Assembly: GCF_001940785.1 (NCBI RefSeq) | Contig: NZ_MSLS01000003.1 | Location: 185,527 to 225,114, forward strand | Origin: Bacillus sp. MRMR6 | GTDB taxonomy: Bacteria; Bacillota; Bacilli; Bacillales; Cytobacillaceae | Length of the DNA stretch: 39,588 nt | Reading direction: 5' to 3' | Shown: in pieces, positions 6,716-16,140 of the stretch | Layout of the letters: the number at the start of each line of letters is the position of its first letter | Numbering within the stretch: the first letter of the stretch is position 1 | Program-made: the position numbers and the translations under genes | Notes under the pieces: model-generated | Database searches by the model: none | What the model was told of the DNA's origin: nothing | Seen by the model: only the letters and a program-made list of their open reading frames with translations

Positions 6716-8638
6716 CTAACCCAAGCTTTTTAGCTCTGGATTTTCAACCACTTTATAACCGCCAATTTTTTCAACCTGCTGTTTAAATGAAGCCGATTGA
6801 ATGATTTCTAATAGCTGACTGCCGCTTTCACTTTCATAAAAGCTCTTTGTCATCACCAAATCATACTCTTCATCCGCAACGGGGATAAACTCTAAGCCCA
6901 TTGCTTTGGCTGCTGGGTAAATACCTAAGCCTGCTGCATAAGCATCTCCCTTAACCTCCGCTGCCACGGCCAGGTGGGAAAACATTTCCCGTTCATAACC
7001 GATAATTTCCTCAGCAGAAAGTCCGGCTTCCTCGAGCAGCAGATCCAATAAGATTCTCGTTCCCGCACCTTTTTGACGGTTTACAAAGTTAGCCTTTTTC
7101 AAGACTAGATCGGAAGCTGTTTCAATTCCGGCAGGATTTCCTTTTGGTAAAATCCAGCCTTGCTTTCTTTTTAAGAATGGATACAGGATGACATCAAGGC
7201 CGGCTAATATTTTTTTTACATATGAGATATTATATTGCTTTGTACTCGGGTCTAGCAAATGAATGCCCGCTACATGGGCCTCACCTTTTCGAATTGCCAT
7301 AATCCCTGCCATGCTGCCAACATGCGAAGAGACAATTTTCATGTCAGTCCGGACACGTTTTAACTGTGATGATAACAGATCAATGGTCAAATCGTGGCTG
7401 CCGCAAAACATAATCGCATTTTTGATTTCCTCAAGCGGCCGCATGAGCTCAACTTCAGCGAAATCTCCTTGTTCATAGCCAATTACATTCGCTGGTACAA
7501 CCAAAAGGCCATCTGCTCTAACATACGACATCGTTACGCCTGCCGCTCTTGTCAGTGGATTGGCAACGTATTGTCCATTCACATAGCCGATATTCATTCG
7601 TACATAGTCCTCTGCCCCCATCCCAGAAACAATACGACGGCCGAGTTTTACATTAACGGTTTGCCGTTTCGGTTCCGGCAGCTGCAAATACTTACATATT
7701 AGCGGTCTAACAAACCATTCTAAGGCTAGGTAGGCAGAGACAGGATATCCCGGTACACCAACGACGATTTTTCCGTTGATTTCACCCAAAACAACTGGTT
7801 TTCCTGGACGCGAGGCCACCCCGTGGGTATAAACCTTGCCAATCTCAGCAATGATGTGAACGGTATAATCCTTAGAGCCCGCAGAAGATCCAGCATTGAT
7901 GACGATAATATCGGATGTTTCTGCCGCCTCTAGTAACACTGCTTTAATATTCTCAGGCTCATCCTTTACAATCTCATGAAGCTTCGGTTCACCTCCCCAT
8001 TCTTTTATGAAATTCGCGAAAACGGTTCCGTTGAATTCAATAATTTTTCCAGAGGTAAGCTGCGTTGATGCCTCCACGAGTTCATTTCCGGTCGGAATAA
8101 TCGTTACAACTGGTTTCTTGGCAACCGGTATAACGGTTTGCTGTGAGGCTAAAAGCACCCCTAGGTCTGCCGGTCTTAATTTATGACCTTGCGGAAACAG
8201 CATCTCCTCTTGCACAATGTCTTCACCGATTGGGCGGATATGCTGCCAAGGTGTTGCCGGTTCAATAATCTCGATCGTTTCATCGTCAAGCACATCAACA
8301 TTTTCAATCATAATGACTGCATTAAATGGCGAAGGAATTGGATTTCCTGTATCTACATAGGTAAAATCCTTGCCTCTTGTAAGCTGCAAGGGATTTTGTT
8401 CGTGTGCCTGATACGTTTTTTCAGCCATCACAGCAATTCCATCCATTGCGGAAGCATGATAGTGCGGCATTGAGCTTAATGCAAAGATTGGTTCTGCTGT
8501 TACACGTCCAAGCGCTTCTGTTGCAGCCATCATTTCTTTTTCGAGGGGCAGCTGAAATGCTTCGAGAATTTCTCGCTTCGCTTCCGATCGGGGTTTGTCC
8601 TCTAAATAAATTTTTCGTTTATAGCCTTTATGCTCCAT
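6716..8638 (-). CDS. moeA: MoeA-type molybdenum insertase fused to a periplasmic-binding-protein-like domain
   Basis: Residues about 1-410 form a MoeA domain (SSMPHYHASAMDGIAV, INAGSSAGSKDYT, VVGVPGYPVSAYLA), which inserts molybdate into adenylated molybdopterin. Residues about 420-640 resemble a PBP-like ligand-binding domain (FCGSHDLTIDLL, GSMAGIMAI, FVNRQKGAGTRILLD), lacking a signal peptide and so cytoplasmic. The fusion is known in Firmicutes; the domain may sense or deliver the oxyanion (inference). It is 640 residues from the ATG at 8638, preceded by GGGGGGAAACGAG; the open frame runs 50 codons further upstream into moeA1 without homology. It is the second of two tandem moeA genes, 14 bp apart. 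Confidence 0.9.
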   Translation of the reverse strand: MEHKGYKRKIYLEDKPRSEAKREILEAFQLPLEKEMMAATEALGRVTAEPIFALSSMPHYHASAMDGIAVMAEKTYQAHEQNPLQLTRGKDFTYVDTGNPIPSPFNAVIMIENVDVLDDETIEIIEPATPWQHIRPIGEDIVQEEMLFPQGHKLRPADLGVLLASQQTVIPVAKKPVVTIIPTGNELVEASTQLTSGKIIEFNGTVFANFIKEWGGEPKLHEIVKDEPENIKAVLLEAAETSDIIVINAGSSAGSKDYTVHIIAEIGKVYTHGVASRPGKPVVLGEINGKIVVGVPGYPVSAYLALEWFVRPLICKYLQLPEPKRQTVNVKLGRRIVSGMGAEDYVRMNIGYVNGQYVANPLTRAAGVTMSYVRADGLLVVPANVIGYEQGDFAEVELMRPLEEIKNAIMFCGSHDLTIDLLSSQLKRVRTDMKIVSSHVGSMAGIMAIRKGEAHVAGIHLLDPSTKQYNISYVKKILAGLDVILYPFLKRKQGWILPKGNPAGIETASDLVLKKANFVNRQKGAGTRILLDLLLEEAGLSAEEIIGYEREMFSHLAVAAEVKGDAYAAGLGIYPAAKAMGLEFIPVADEEYDLVMTKSFYESESGSQLLEIIQSASFKQQVEKIGGYKVVENPELKSLG

Positions 8639-8652
8639 CTCGTTTCCCCCCC

Positions 8653-9885
8653 TTATCGTGTTGCCATCACAGGAACATAGTCTCCCTGTGAAATACCCTC
8701 TTTTTCTGAAGTGATTTCCACAATTCCATCGCTTTTCACTAAGGTAGTAATTAATCCAGACTTCCCTATAATTGGCTCTGCCCACCATTCCCCTTCTTTC
8801 TCCACTAGACGTACCCTGATGTAATCAGAACGGCCTGGAGAGGATGGGATATTTTTCGAAATGCGTGCAAAGATTCGATCTGGTCGTTTTTCGATTTTTT
8901 CACCTTTTAGCCTTCGTAAAATTCTTTCACCGAAAAGCTTAAAAATAATCATCGCAGAGGCTGGATGACCTGGCAGCCCAATGACTGGCTTTCCGTCTGC
9001 AAGTGCAAGGATTGTCGGCTTCCCAGGTTTAATACTAATTCCATGAACAAAGACACCCGGAGTACCTAGGGACTGGATGACATCTGTTGTATAATCCTTT
9101 GCGCCTACGGAACTTCCGCCTGAGAGAATTAAACAGTCTACCTGATTGTAGAGCGCACTTGCCCTCGCTTGAAACTCATGAAAATCATCTCTAACAATAC
9201 CATCATAAATAACCTCAATGTCCCACTCGCTTGCAAGGCCCAAGATTGTTAGATAGTTAATATCACGAATTTGGCCTGCTAAAAGATTTTCCGTTTGATA
9301 AGGAACAATTTCATCGCCTGAAGATAGATAACCGACCTTCAGTTTCCGAAAAACCGTAACCGTTGTCACTCCTAAGGAAGCAAGTGCACCTAATTCCTGC
9401 GGTCGCAGCAAGGTTCCCTCACAAAGAAGAATTTCACCTTCACGGATGTCTTCACCAGCACGAATAATATTCTCGCCGGGTGCCACCTGTTTGTAAGTGT
9501 TTAACAGTCCATCCATGTCTTCACAATGTTCAATCATAATTACACTGTCACCGCCAGGTGGAATCATCCCGCCCGTAGGGACATAAACGGCCTCACCGCT
9601 TCTGACCTCAACATCAGCTGTCTCGCCCATTCTTACCTCTCCTGCCAAGGTCAAAAAGCCGGGCATTGACTCTGAAGAGCCGTACGTATTCTTCGCCTTC
9701 ACCGCGTACCCGTCAACGGTTGAGCGGTCAAATCCAGGGACATTTTCTTTTGCGGTGACAGGCACCGCTAGGATATAGTGCAGTGCTTCTTCCAAAGGAC
9801 GTGTTTCCATATCTTTTATTGCATTAATTTTTTCATCAATTAAAGAAAAGGTTTCTTCGACTGTTTTTACCTTAAAAAATTGCAT
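8653..9885 (-). CDS. moeA: Molybdopterin molybdenumtransferase MoeA
   Basis: A single-unit MoeA of 410 residues, the usual length. It inserts molybdate into MPT-AMP in the cytoplasm. Motifs include PGFDRSTVDGYAV (about 50), GGMIPPGGDSVIMIE, LILSGGSSVGAKDYT and GLPGHPASAMIIF, followed by the C-terminal beta-barrel domain. It is one of two paralogues in the operon; they differ enough that they may be specialised, for example for different oxyanions or different acceptor cofactor forms (inference). It lies 115 bp downstream of mobA, so an internal promoter is possible. Confidence 0.94.
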   Translation of the reverse strand: MQFFKVKTVEETFSLIDEKINAIKDMETRPLEEALHYILAVPVTAKENVPGFDRSTVDGYAVKAKNTYGSSESMPGFLTLAGEVRMGETADVEVRSGEAVYVPTGGMIPPGGDSVIMIEHCEDMDGLLNTYKQVAPGENIIRAGEDIREGEILLCEGTLLRPQELGALASLGVTTVTVFRKLKVGYLSSGDEIVPYQTENLLAGQIRDINYLTILGLASEWDIEVIYDGIVRDDFHEFQARASALYNQVDCLILSGGSSVGAKDYTTDVIQSLGTPGVFVHGISIKPGKPTILALADGKPVIGLPGHPASAMIIFKLFGERILRRLKGEKIEKRPDRIFARISKNIPSSPGRSDYIRVRLVEKEGEWWAEPIIGKSGLITTLVKSDGIVEITSEKEGISQGDYVPVMATR

Positions 9886-10000
9886 TATGCTTACATCCTC
9901 TCTTGGCTAGTCAGAACTTCTATTATAAAGTTCTTGAAACACAAGGAGAATTCCTCCTTCTGTTTTTCCCTATTCGGGCTTGCCAATAGGCGCATTACCT

Positions 10001-10600
10001 TTACTGATTCGTTTCTGCCCACTTCTTCGCTTCTTCGTACTCGTTTGGATGATTCATATTAAAAAAAACACGGTCGAGGTCCACGCTGCTATAAGCCTGC
10101 AGTTCTTGCTCGGTCATGTAAAGGACATTTAAGTCATCTAGCAGCTGCTTCATCCGAAGACGTTCGTTCTTAATACATTCTCCAATTCTATCAGCCGTTC
10201 TCTTTTGAAAAACAGAAAATAATGGCTGCTGTCTCCCGTTGAGAACCGGTATGACTGCATCATAATGTGCTCCATTATTGACTAGAGCTTCGGCAAGCTC
10301 TCCTGAAACAAACGGCATATCACAGGCAACCACAAGGTTCAGGTCATAATTTGAGGCCATTAAGCCTGCATGAACCCCTGCCAGCGGGCCCATTCCAGGG
10401 TAATGGTCCTCTACTACTTTTACCCCCAAAAATTGGTATGGTTCAGGATCATTGGTCACAAGGATTATTTCATCAAAGAGCAGCCTTAGGATATCCGCAA
10501 TTCTTTCAATATTCGTCTTCTCGTTGATTTTTAATAGAGCCTTGTTTGTTCCCATCCTGCTCGACTTTCCACCTGATAGAATAATGGCCGCAGCTTTCAT
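10001..10600 (-). CDS. mobA: Molybdenum cofactor guanylyltransferase MobA
   Basis: It transfers GMP from GTP to the molybdenum cofactor, producing the bis-MGD cofactor needed by formate dehydrogenases of the DMSO-reductase family. The 199-residue protein has the N-terminal nucleotide loop ILSGGKSSRMGTNKALL, PGMGPLAGVHAGL and the metal-binding VACDMPF motif. Its presence here fits FdhA, which needs two MGD molecules. The start ATG follows AGAAGGTG, 15 bp after fdhE, consistent with one transcript. Confidence 0.93.
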   Translation of the reverse strand: MKAAAIILSGGKSSRMGTNKALLKINEKTNIERIADILRLLFDEIILVTNDPEPYQFLGVKVVEDHYPGMGPLAGVHAGLMASNYDLNLVVACDMPFVSGELAEALVNNGAHYDAVIPVLNGRQQPLFSVFQKRTADRIGECIKNERLRMKQLLDDLNVLYMTEQELQAYSSVDLDRVFFNMNHPNEYEEAKKWAETNQ

Positions 10601-10615
10601 GAAAAAAGCACCTTC

Positions 10616-11425
10616 TTAATTTTTAAGTTTCGCTTCGCCTACTGTTTGATAACCATGTTCTTGCGCAATAAAGTCAAGGTGAATAGTATTTAAATCTAGC
10701 ATGGCCGCAGTTGGCTTTTGCAGGTATTGCCTTGTATCTATTACTTTAATATATCCTTTACATTCGTCGCAAACCTGAATTTGGGAGGCAGAGTCACCTT
10801 CAATGGTCAAGAACTGAATGGTCTTATGGTCAGCATTTCCGCATAGGGCACACTCTACGCGCTTAGCAGGCCAATGAGCGTTACAGCGGGGACATTGCAT
10901 CTCTTTTTTACCTTCTTCAACAAGGACAGCCAGGCGAGCGGGTTCGCCGCATACTGGGCAGCCTGCTCCATGTACAGCATGATGGATTTCGTGCTGAACG
11001 ATTTCGGCTGTTAGCTGCAAATAGGGTCTAAGTGCTGTTTCGGCTAGGAATTGTGGAATCCATTCTTCTAGGCCATTATCAGCTGCAAAACTGATGAAAT
11101 ACACACTATTAAAAGAAAAAGCCTCTTCAATCCAGCGAATGGCTGTTTCTTCATCTAGTCGTCCGCTAATGCTAGTAAGCTTTGTTTCGAGCTCGGAATT
11201 ATGGTTGATTAACAGTTCGTTTATTTCATCTATCCACTGTAAGAATAGTGGAATATCAAAATGAATAGCCGTTAATGCCGCAGCCGGCACTCCTGAGACA
11301 AGCGCCGCTTTGTCTAGATTAGGAATAATCGATTCTGGGTTAATACTCTTTTTCCATTGTTCCTGGAGGGTTAAGATATCTTTATGCAAATTTTGGTATT
11401 CTTTTGTAACAACGGACTTTTTCAT
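10616..11425 (-). CDS. fdhE: Formate dehydrogenase accessory protein FdhE
   Basis: FdhE is a cytoplasmic rubredoxin-like chaperone required for maturation or activity of Tat-exported respiratory formate dehydrogenases. The 269-residue protein has an alpha-helical N-terminal half. Its C-terminal half carries CxxC pairs as expected for the two iron- or zinc-binding knuckles: CPVC (about 177), CPRC, CALC and CDEC. It is more divergent from E. coli FdhE than the structural subunits are, so identification rests on the CxxC pattern and its position directly after the gamma subunit gene. The start follows GAGGTG. Confidence 0.83.
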   Translation of the reverse strand: MKKSVVTKEYQNLHKDILTLQEQWKKSINPESIIPNLDKAALVSGVPAAALTAIHFDIPLFLQWIDEINELLINHNSELETKLTSISGRLDEETAIRWIEEAFSFNSVYFISFAADNGLEEWIPQFLAETALRPYLQLTAEIVQHEIHHAVHGAGCPVCGEPARLAVLVEEGKKEMQCPRCNAHWPAKRVECALCGNADHKTIQFLTIEGDSASQIQVCDECKGYIKVIDTRQYLQKPTAAMLDLNTIHLDFIAQEHGYQTVGEAKLKN

Positions 11426-11456
11426 CGTTGCACCTCATTTTTTAAAGTTAATAGAA

Positions 11457-11480
11457 TGGCTGTCCTGTTACAGACAGCCA
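11457..11480. other. Intercistronic hairpin between fdhC and fdhE
   Basis: TGGCTGTC (11457-11464) pairs with GACAGCCA (11473-11480). There is no strong T-tract on the minus strand, so it is more likely a transcript-processing or partial attenuation structure than a full terminator. Confidence 0.45.
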
Positions 11481-11511
11481 CTCTGGTTATATATTTCTCG
11501 GCAATTATTAT

Positions 11512-11545
11512 GTCCAGCTCCAGCGCCTAGGGGCTTCCGCTTTTC
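11512..11545 (-). repeat. Family A repeat fragment directly after fdhC
   Basis: On the minus strand GAAAAGCGGAAGCCCCTAGG begins three bases after the fdhC stop codon and continues through GCGCTGGAGCTGGACA. It matches the head and tail of the element at 1-131 with the structured middle missing. It sits inside the operon in the sense orientation. Confidence 0.8.
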
Positions 11546-11548
11546 GTA

Positions 11549-12259
11549 TTACGCGCCTTTTTTCTTCTTTTTGCTTGGGTCGTCTAGGTTAGGGAAGTTG
11601 CCTTTTTTGACTTCTTCTTCGTACCATTCTGTGTAGTGTTCTTTTGCCCACCATGCTGGAACTTCACCTGTAACCACTCCAGAGTACCCTGGACGAGAGT
11701 TCTTATGAACAACGCTCAGATAGATATGTCCAACGATAACGGCAATTGCTAGTCCAAAGCCTACGTTATGGAAGAAGTATCCCCATTGTACTACAGCTCT
11801 CGGGAAAACTTGCGGGAACCACATTGGGAAGCCTGAACCAATAATCATGATTGCTGTAATGATTTGAATTATCGAGTTAATCTTCTCACCTGCATTGAAG
11901 AATGTTTGTTTTACATGCTTGAAATTGAAACCGAAAAGCTCTTTAACGAATTCAGTAAAGAACTGAATGTCACGCTTCTTCCAAGTGACAAGCTCCTTCA
12001 ACCATAGCTTGAAGCCTTTATAATCAAAGATTACCCAGATAAACGTTGGCAGGATAAAGATTACCGCGAATATTCTGTGCAGTAGACGTGCGCCTTCAGG
12101 ACCGCCTAGAACAGGATAAAGCCAGTTAAAGAACTCAGTATACATAGGCAGTGCTGTAATATACAAAGCAAAGAATGAAATTGCGTTAATCGCATGTGCC
12201 CAAACAAAGGCCTTAGAAAAACGTCTTACCTTCACTGTGGACTTTTGAGGCTTACTCAT
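11549..12259 (-). CDS. fdhC: Formate dehydrogenase gamma subunit, cytochrome b556
   Basis: The membrane subunit takes electrons from the iron-sulfur subunit and reduces quinone. The 236-residue protein (FdnI-like) has four predicted transmembrane segments. Histidines suited to haem b ligation lie in FVWAHAINAISFF (helix 1), RLLHRIFAV (helix 2) and FFHNVGFGLAIAVIVGHIY (helix 4). The C-terminus is cytoplasm-like and very lysine-rich. Start at the ATG at 12259, preceded by GGAGGTGACCACC and overlapping the end of fdhB by eight bases; the open frame extends further upstream but inside fdhB. Confidence 0.92.
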   Translation of the reverse strand: MSKPQKSTVKVRRFSKAFVWAHAINAISFFALYITALPMYTEFFNWLYPVLGGPEGARLLHRIFAVIFILPTFIWVIFDYKGFKLWLKELVTWKKRDIQFFTEFVKELFGFNFKHVKQTFFNAGEKINSIIQIITAIMIIGSGFPMWFPQVFPRAVVQWGYFFHNVGFGLAIAVIVGHIYLSVVHKNSRPGYSGVVTGEVPAWWAKEHYTEWYEEEVKKGNFPNLDDPSKKKKKGA

Positions 12260-13079
12260 GGTGGTCACCTCCGTCTTCGTTACCTTTTTTCGTCTTACTA
12301 ATGATTGTGTTTGTGATGAAGGCTCCAACAACAGCCATTGTTGTTGCACCAATCATCATTTTACCAAGCGGCTGTGCATAATCCTTCCAAAGAACCGCAG
12401 ATGTAGGAACTTTAGGATTTTCAGGCAATCCGTATACTGATGGCTTTTCTGCAAGAACGTAAACAGTATGAGTTCCGCCAACACCTTGCGGATTATAAAT
12501 CTGCGCATTTGGATAACGGTCTTTGATTTGACTTACACGCTCTTCAGCCTTTTTAATCATCGCTGCTTTATCGCCAAACTCCATTGCACCTGTATGACAA
12601 GTGGTAACGCAAGCAGGCTGTAAGCCCTCTTCAAGTCGATCTGTACACATTGTACATTTGTTTGCTTTTTTGTACGTACCGCCATTTTTATCAATATATT
12701 CCTTGAGGGAAATAACTTCAAACGGACAGTTATTTACACAATAGCCACAGCCGACACATTTCTCATGGTCAATGACAACTGTACCAAATTCTGTGTAACT
12801 AATGGCATTTTCAGGGCAAACCTTCTCACAAGCTGCATCAGCACAATGGAAGCAGGCAGAGTGACGGAATAGGTAATCAAGGTTACCGTTTGAATTTTCA
12901 TGCTCGATGTATTGCAATACATTCCAAGTATCAGCAGTTGTTTTTGCATGTGATTGGGCACTGCCAAGGAAATCCTGCGGCTCTGCCGGAAGATCATTCC
13001 AGTTTTTACAAGCTACCATACAGGCACGGCAGCCATCACACTTGGTTACGTCAACAAATTTTACATATTCAGTAGCCAT
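12252..13079 (-). CDS. fdhB: Formate dehydrogenase beta subunit, four-[4Fe-4S] ferredoxin-like
   Basis: An electron-transfer subunit linking the molybdenum site to the cytochrome b subunit. The 275-residue protein has four cysteine clusters, starting CDGCRACMVAC, CFHCADAACEKVC, CVGCGYCVNNC and CTMCTDRLEEG...CVTTC. A single C-terminal transmembrane helix (about 240-262, MMIGATTMAVVGAFITN) anchors it as in E. coli FdnH. It has no signal peptide, so it should be co-exported with FdhA by the Tat system. The ATG shares one base with the fdhA stop codon (TAATG), indicating translational coupling. Confidence 0.94.
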   Translation of the reverse strand: MATEYVKFVDVTKCDGCRACMVACKNWNDLPAEPQDFLGSAQSHAKTTADTWNVLQYIEHENSNGNLDYLFRHSACFHCADAACEKVCPENAISYTEFGTVVIDHEKCVGCGYCVNNCPFEVISLKEYIDKNGGTYKKANKCTMCTDRLEEGLQPACVTTCHTGAMEFGDKAAMIKKAEERVSQIKDRYPNAQIYNPQGVGGTHTVYVLAEKPSVYGLPENPKVPTSAVLWKDYAQPLGKMMIGATTMAVVGAFITNTIISKTKKGNEDGGDHHE

Positions 13080-16066
13080 TAGTCAGCCCTCCTTACGTTA
13101 CAGAGGAATGCCTTATATTCAGGAATTGTTGTATTTGCATCCCCGATATGAGGCGTCAGGCGATTTGCTGTATCCCCAGTTGCGATTCCTTTATAACCAA
13201 AATGCCATGGCATTCCGATTTGATGAACAACTTTGCCTTCAATCTTATAAGGCTTAAAGCGTTTTGTCACCATCGCGTATGCTTTTACCTCGCCGCGAGC
13301 AGAGCTGACCATCACTTCATCTTTGTTCTTAATCCCTTTTTCTTTTGCCAGCTCTTCGCTGATTTCAATATACATATGCGGTACAAGTTCTGATAGCCAT
13401 TCTTGGTTCCGTGTCATCGTTCCGGACTGCCAGTGCTCACTTACCCGGTAGGTAGTAGCTACAATCGGGAAGTCTGCCTTGAAGCCGCGCTCATTGAATT
13501 TGCCATCAAAAAGTTGAATAGCCGGGTTAATTTCTTGGCTGGAGAATGGGTTCTTAATCGGGCTTTCAAATGGCTCATAGTGTTCTGGGAACGGGCCATC
13601 ATTTAATGTTGGTGTAAATAGTCCGCCCAAACCGTCATTCATCATAATGAATGGATCTTCAAAACCTGCATCTCCTGGTTTTCTTGCTGCCACAAAGTCT
13701 GGAATGTCAAGTCCTGTCCATTTACCTTGTGCCGCATCATACCATACAATTGCTTTTTCCTTGTTATATGGTACACCGCTTGGATCACATGAAGCACGGT
13801 TGTAAAGAACGCGACGGTTCATTGGCCACGCATAAGACCAGTTTAGAAATAAGCTCATACCAGTGTCTTTTTTGTCACGATTTTTTGAACGGTTCTTACC
13901 TTCTTCTGGATAGAATCCGCAGTAGATCCAGTTGCCACTACAGGTTGATCCGTCATCTTTCAAGTTACCAAAGCCGGCAATCAATTTACCTGTATTCACG
14001 TCATAACCGTTGATTTCTTTACATACAAGGTCAATATCCGGATGATGTCCTTCTCCGTAATTCCAAGAAAGTGCATTAATCGGTGCTGCTGATGTGCCAG
14101 CTTCGTTTTTATAAAGACCTTTTATTTTCGTCATTAACTCATGGATAATCTCAAGATCTGCCCTTGAATCTCCCTTAGGCGCAATTGCCTGCCAGCGGTA
14201 TTGCATCCAGCGAGAGCTGTTTGAAACACTTCCTTCTTTCTCATAAGAAGAAGCTGCTGGGAGTAAAAATACTTCTGTATTAATCTTAGATGGGTCACTT
14301 CCGGCTTCTTTTTGCCAGAAAGCTGAGGTTTCTGTTTCCCAAAGGTCAACAGCCACTAACCATTTTAAATTTGAAAGTGCTTCTTTTTCTTTCCCTGAAT
14401 TTGGCCCGCCGACTACTGGGTTTGTTCCAAATAGGAATGTACCTTCGAGTGTACCATCGTACATGGCTTTAAATAGATTGATATGTGAATAGTTTTTATT
14501 GCCTTTTGGCAGGTATTGATAGCAGAATTCATTTTCTGCTGTTGCGTTTTGTCCATACCAAGCTTTCAATAAGCTGACGATAAACTTCGGTTTATTGCTC
14601 CAATAACCTGTTTTAGGCGTTTCCTTTTTTAAGTGCCCCGCTAGTGTAGCATTCAAAGGATCTTTTGATGTAGGAGCACCAAGATAACCTGTTAAGTTTC
14701 CATATAATAATCCGAAATCTGTTGAACCTTGAACGTTTGATTCACCGCGCATTGCGTTAAGTCCGCCGCCTGGTAAACCGATGTTACCTAATAGAAGCTG
14801 AATAACCGCAAACGCACGCACGTTTTGTGTACCAACTGTATGCTGTGTTGTTCCCATTGCATACATGACGGTTCCCGCTTTACCTACTTGACCGGTTGCA
14901 CAGAACGCTTCATATACCTTCAACAAGTCCTCTTTTGGAGTTCCTGTTACACTTACGACTGTATCAACATCATAACGGGAATAGTGCTTTTTCATTAATT
15001 GGAAAACGGATCTTGGATTTTCTAAGCTGAAATCTTTTACTAGTTTTCCTTCGTCATCTCTTTCAAATGCCCACGTTGTCTTATCATAAGCACGCTTATC
15101 AGCGTCATAGCCTGAGAATAAGCCATCTTCAAACTTATAGCTGTCTTTCACAATAGCACTTGCATTTGTATAATTAGCAACATACTCTTTGTGGTATAGA
15201 TTATTATCAAGTGCATATTTGATCATACCACCGATAAACGGAATATCTGTCCCAGAGCGTAATGGTGCATAAATATCAGACATTGACGATGTTCTTGTAT
15301 AACGAGGGTCAACACTGATAATTTTTCCGCCATTCTCTTTCGCTTTTGTTAACCATCTAAAGCTGATTGGATGGTTTTCCGCAGGGTTTGCACCCATAAT
15401 CAACGCACAATCAGTATACTGCACGTCATTCCAACTATTAGTCATTGCTCCACGACCTAATGAAGGTGCCAGACCGGCAACCGTTGAGCTATGTCATATT
15501 CGTGCCTGGTGCTCTAAGTAAGTGACACCAAGCCCTCTCATCATTTTAGAAAGCAGGTAGGTCTCTTCATTATCAAGAGCTGCTCCGCCAAGGCTTGCGA
15601 TTGCCTCGGTCTTATTTACTGTCATCCCATCTTCTGAAACAACAAATGTTTTATCACGAGTTTCTTTCGTACGTTTGGCAATGGTTTCATACATCCATTC
15701 CCATTCTTTTTCTTCCCATTTATCACTGCCTGGTGCACGATAAAGCGGTTTAGTCAAACGTTTTTCAGAAGTGTATAACTGTCTGATGGTTGTACCTTTA
15801 CTACAAAGTGTACCTTCGTTGATTGGATTATCCGGATCCCCTTCCGTATAAACCACATCATTGCCTACAGTATGAATTAGAATTCCACAGCCAACGCCGC
15901 AAAAGCAGCAAATGGTTGGTGTTACAGTTGATTTGGCAATCTTAAATTCCTTGGTGCTTGCATAAGCTTTATTTTCATTAAAGCCTAATTCCACAACAGC
16001 TAGTGTTACCGCTGTAGCACCAGACAATTTTAAAAACTGCCTGCGGTTTAAGTTAATTTCAACCAT
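13079..16066 (-). CDS. fdhA: Selenocysteine-containing formate dehydrogenase alpha (catalytic) subunit; TGA at 15494-15496 read as Sec
   Basis: This is the molybdenum bis-MGD subunit that oxidises formate to CO2, facing outside the membrane. The reading frame is continuous over 995 codons except one in-frame TGA. The residues around it, HQARI-U-HSSTVAG-LAPSLGRGAMTN, align with E. coli FdnG ...QARV-U-HG..., so TGA encodes Sec191 (Sec196 in E. coli). A SECIS hairpin follows. The N-terminus has a Tat signal (NRRQFLKLSG, then AYA-S cleavage near 36). A [4Fe-4S] motif C53-x2-C56-x3-C60-x27-C88 follows. Start at the ATG at 16066 after AAGGAG. Standard gene callers would report two genes (15494-16066 and 13079-15445) or a pseudogene. 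The second part lacks its own ribosome binding site. Confidence 0.93.
15465..15496 (-). promoter_or_regulatory. SECIS element with UGA selenocysteine codon
   Basis: On the minus strand the UGA (15496-15494) is followed by 11 nt and then GGUUGCC-GGUCU-GGCACC (15482-15465). The stem GGU(U)GCC pairs with GGCACC, with one bulged U and a GGUCU apical loop. E. coli fdhF has UGA, 11 nt, GGUUGC-AGGUCU-GCACC: the same spacing, the same bulged U and the same GGUCU core bound by SelB. This is seen directly; decoding in the cell is inference. Confidence 0.92.
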
Positions 16067-16140
16067 TTTTCTATCTCCTTCCCAGTAATGAATAGAACAT
16101 CCCATTTTCTATCTAATGCTTACTTTTTCTATTCCCCCTT

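Noticed and set aside
8639..8788. N-terminal extension of the second MoeA by 50 residues
   Set aside because: It overlaps the end of moeA1, has no MoeA homology, and a strong ribosome binding site precedes the ATG at 8638.
12260..12352. N-terminal extension of the cytochrome b subunit
   Set aside because: It lies inside fdhB, and GGAGGTGACCACC precedes the ATG at 12259 where homology starts.
13148..14472. Several open frames of 60-120 codons on the plus strand opposite fdhA
   Set aside because: No ribosome binding sites and no family resemblance; they are antisense shadows of a conserved gene.
13079..16105. fdhA as two genes or a nonsense-mutated pseudogene
   Set aside because: The TGA sits at the known Sec position with conserved flanks and is followed by an E. 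coli-like SECIS at the same spacing. The second part has no ribosome binding site, and its first 20 homologous residues lie before its first ATG.
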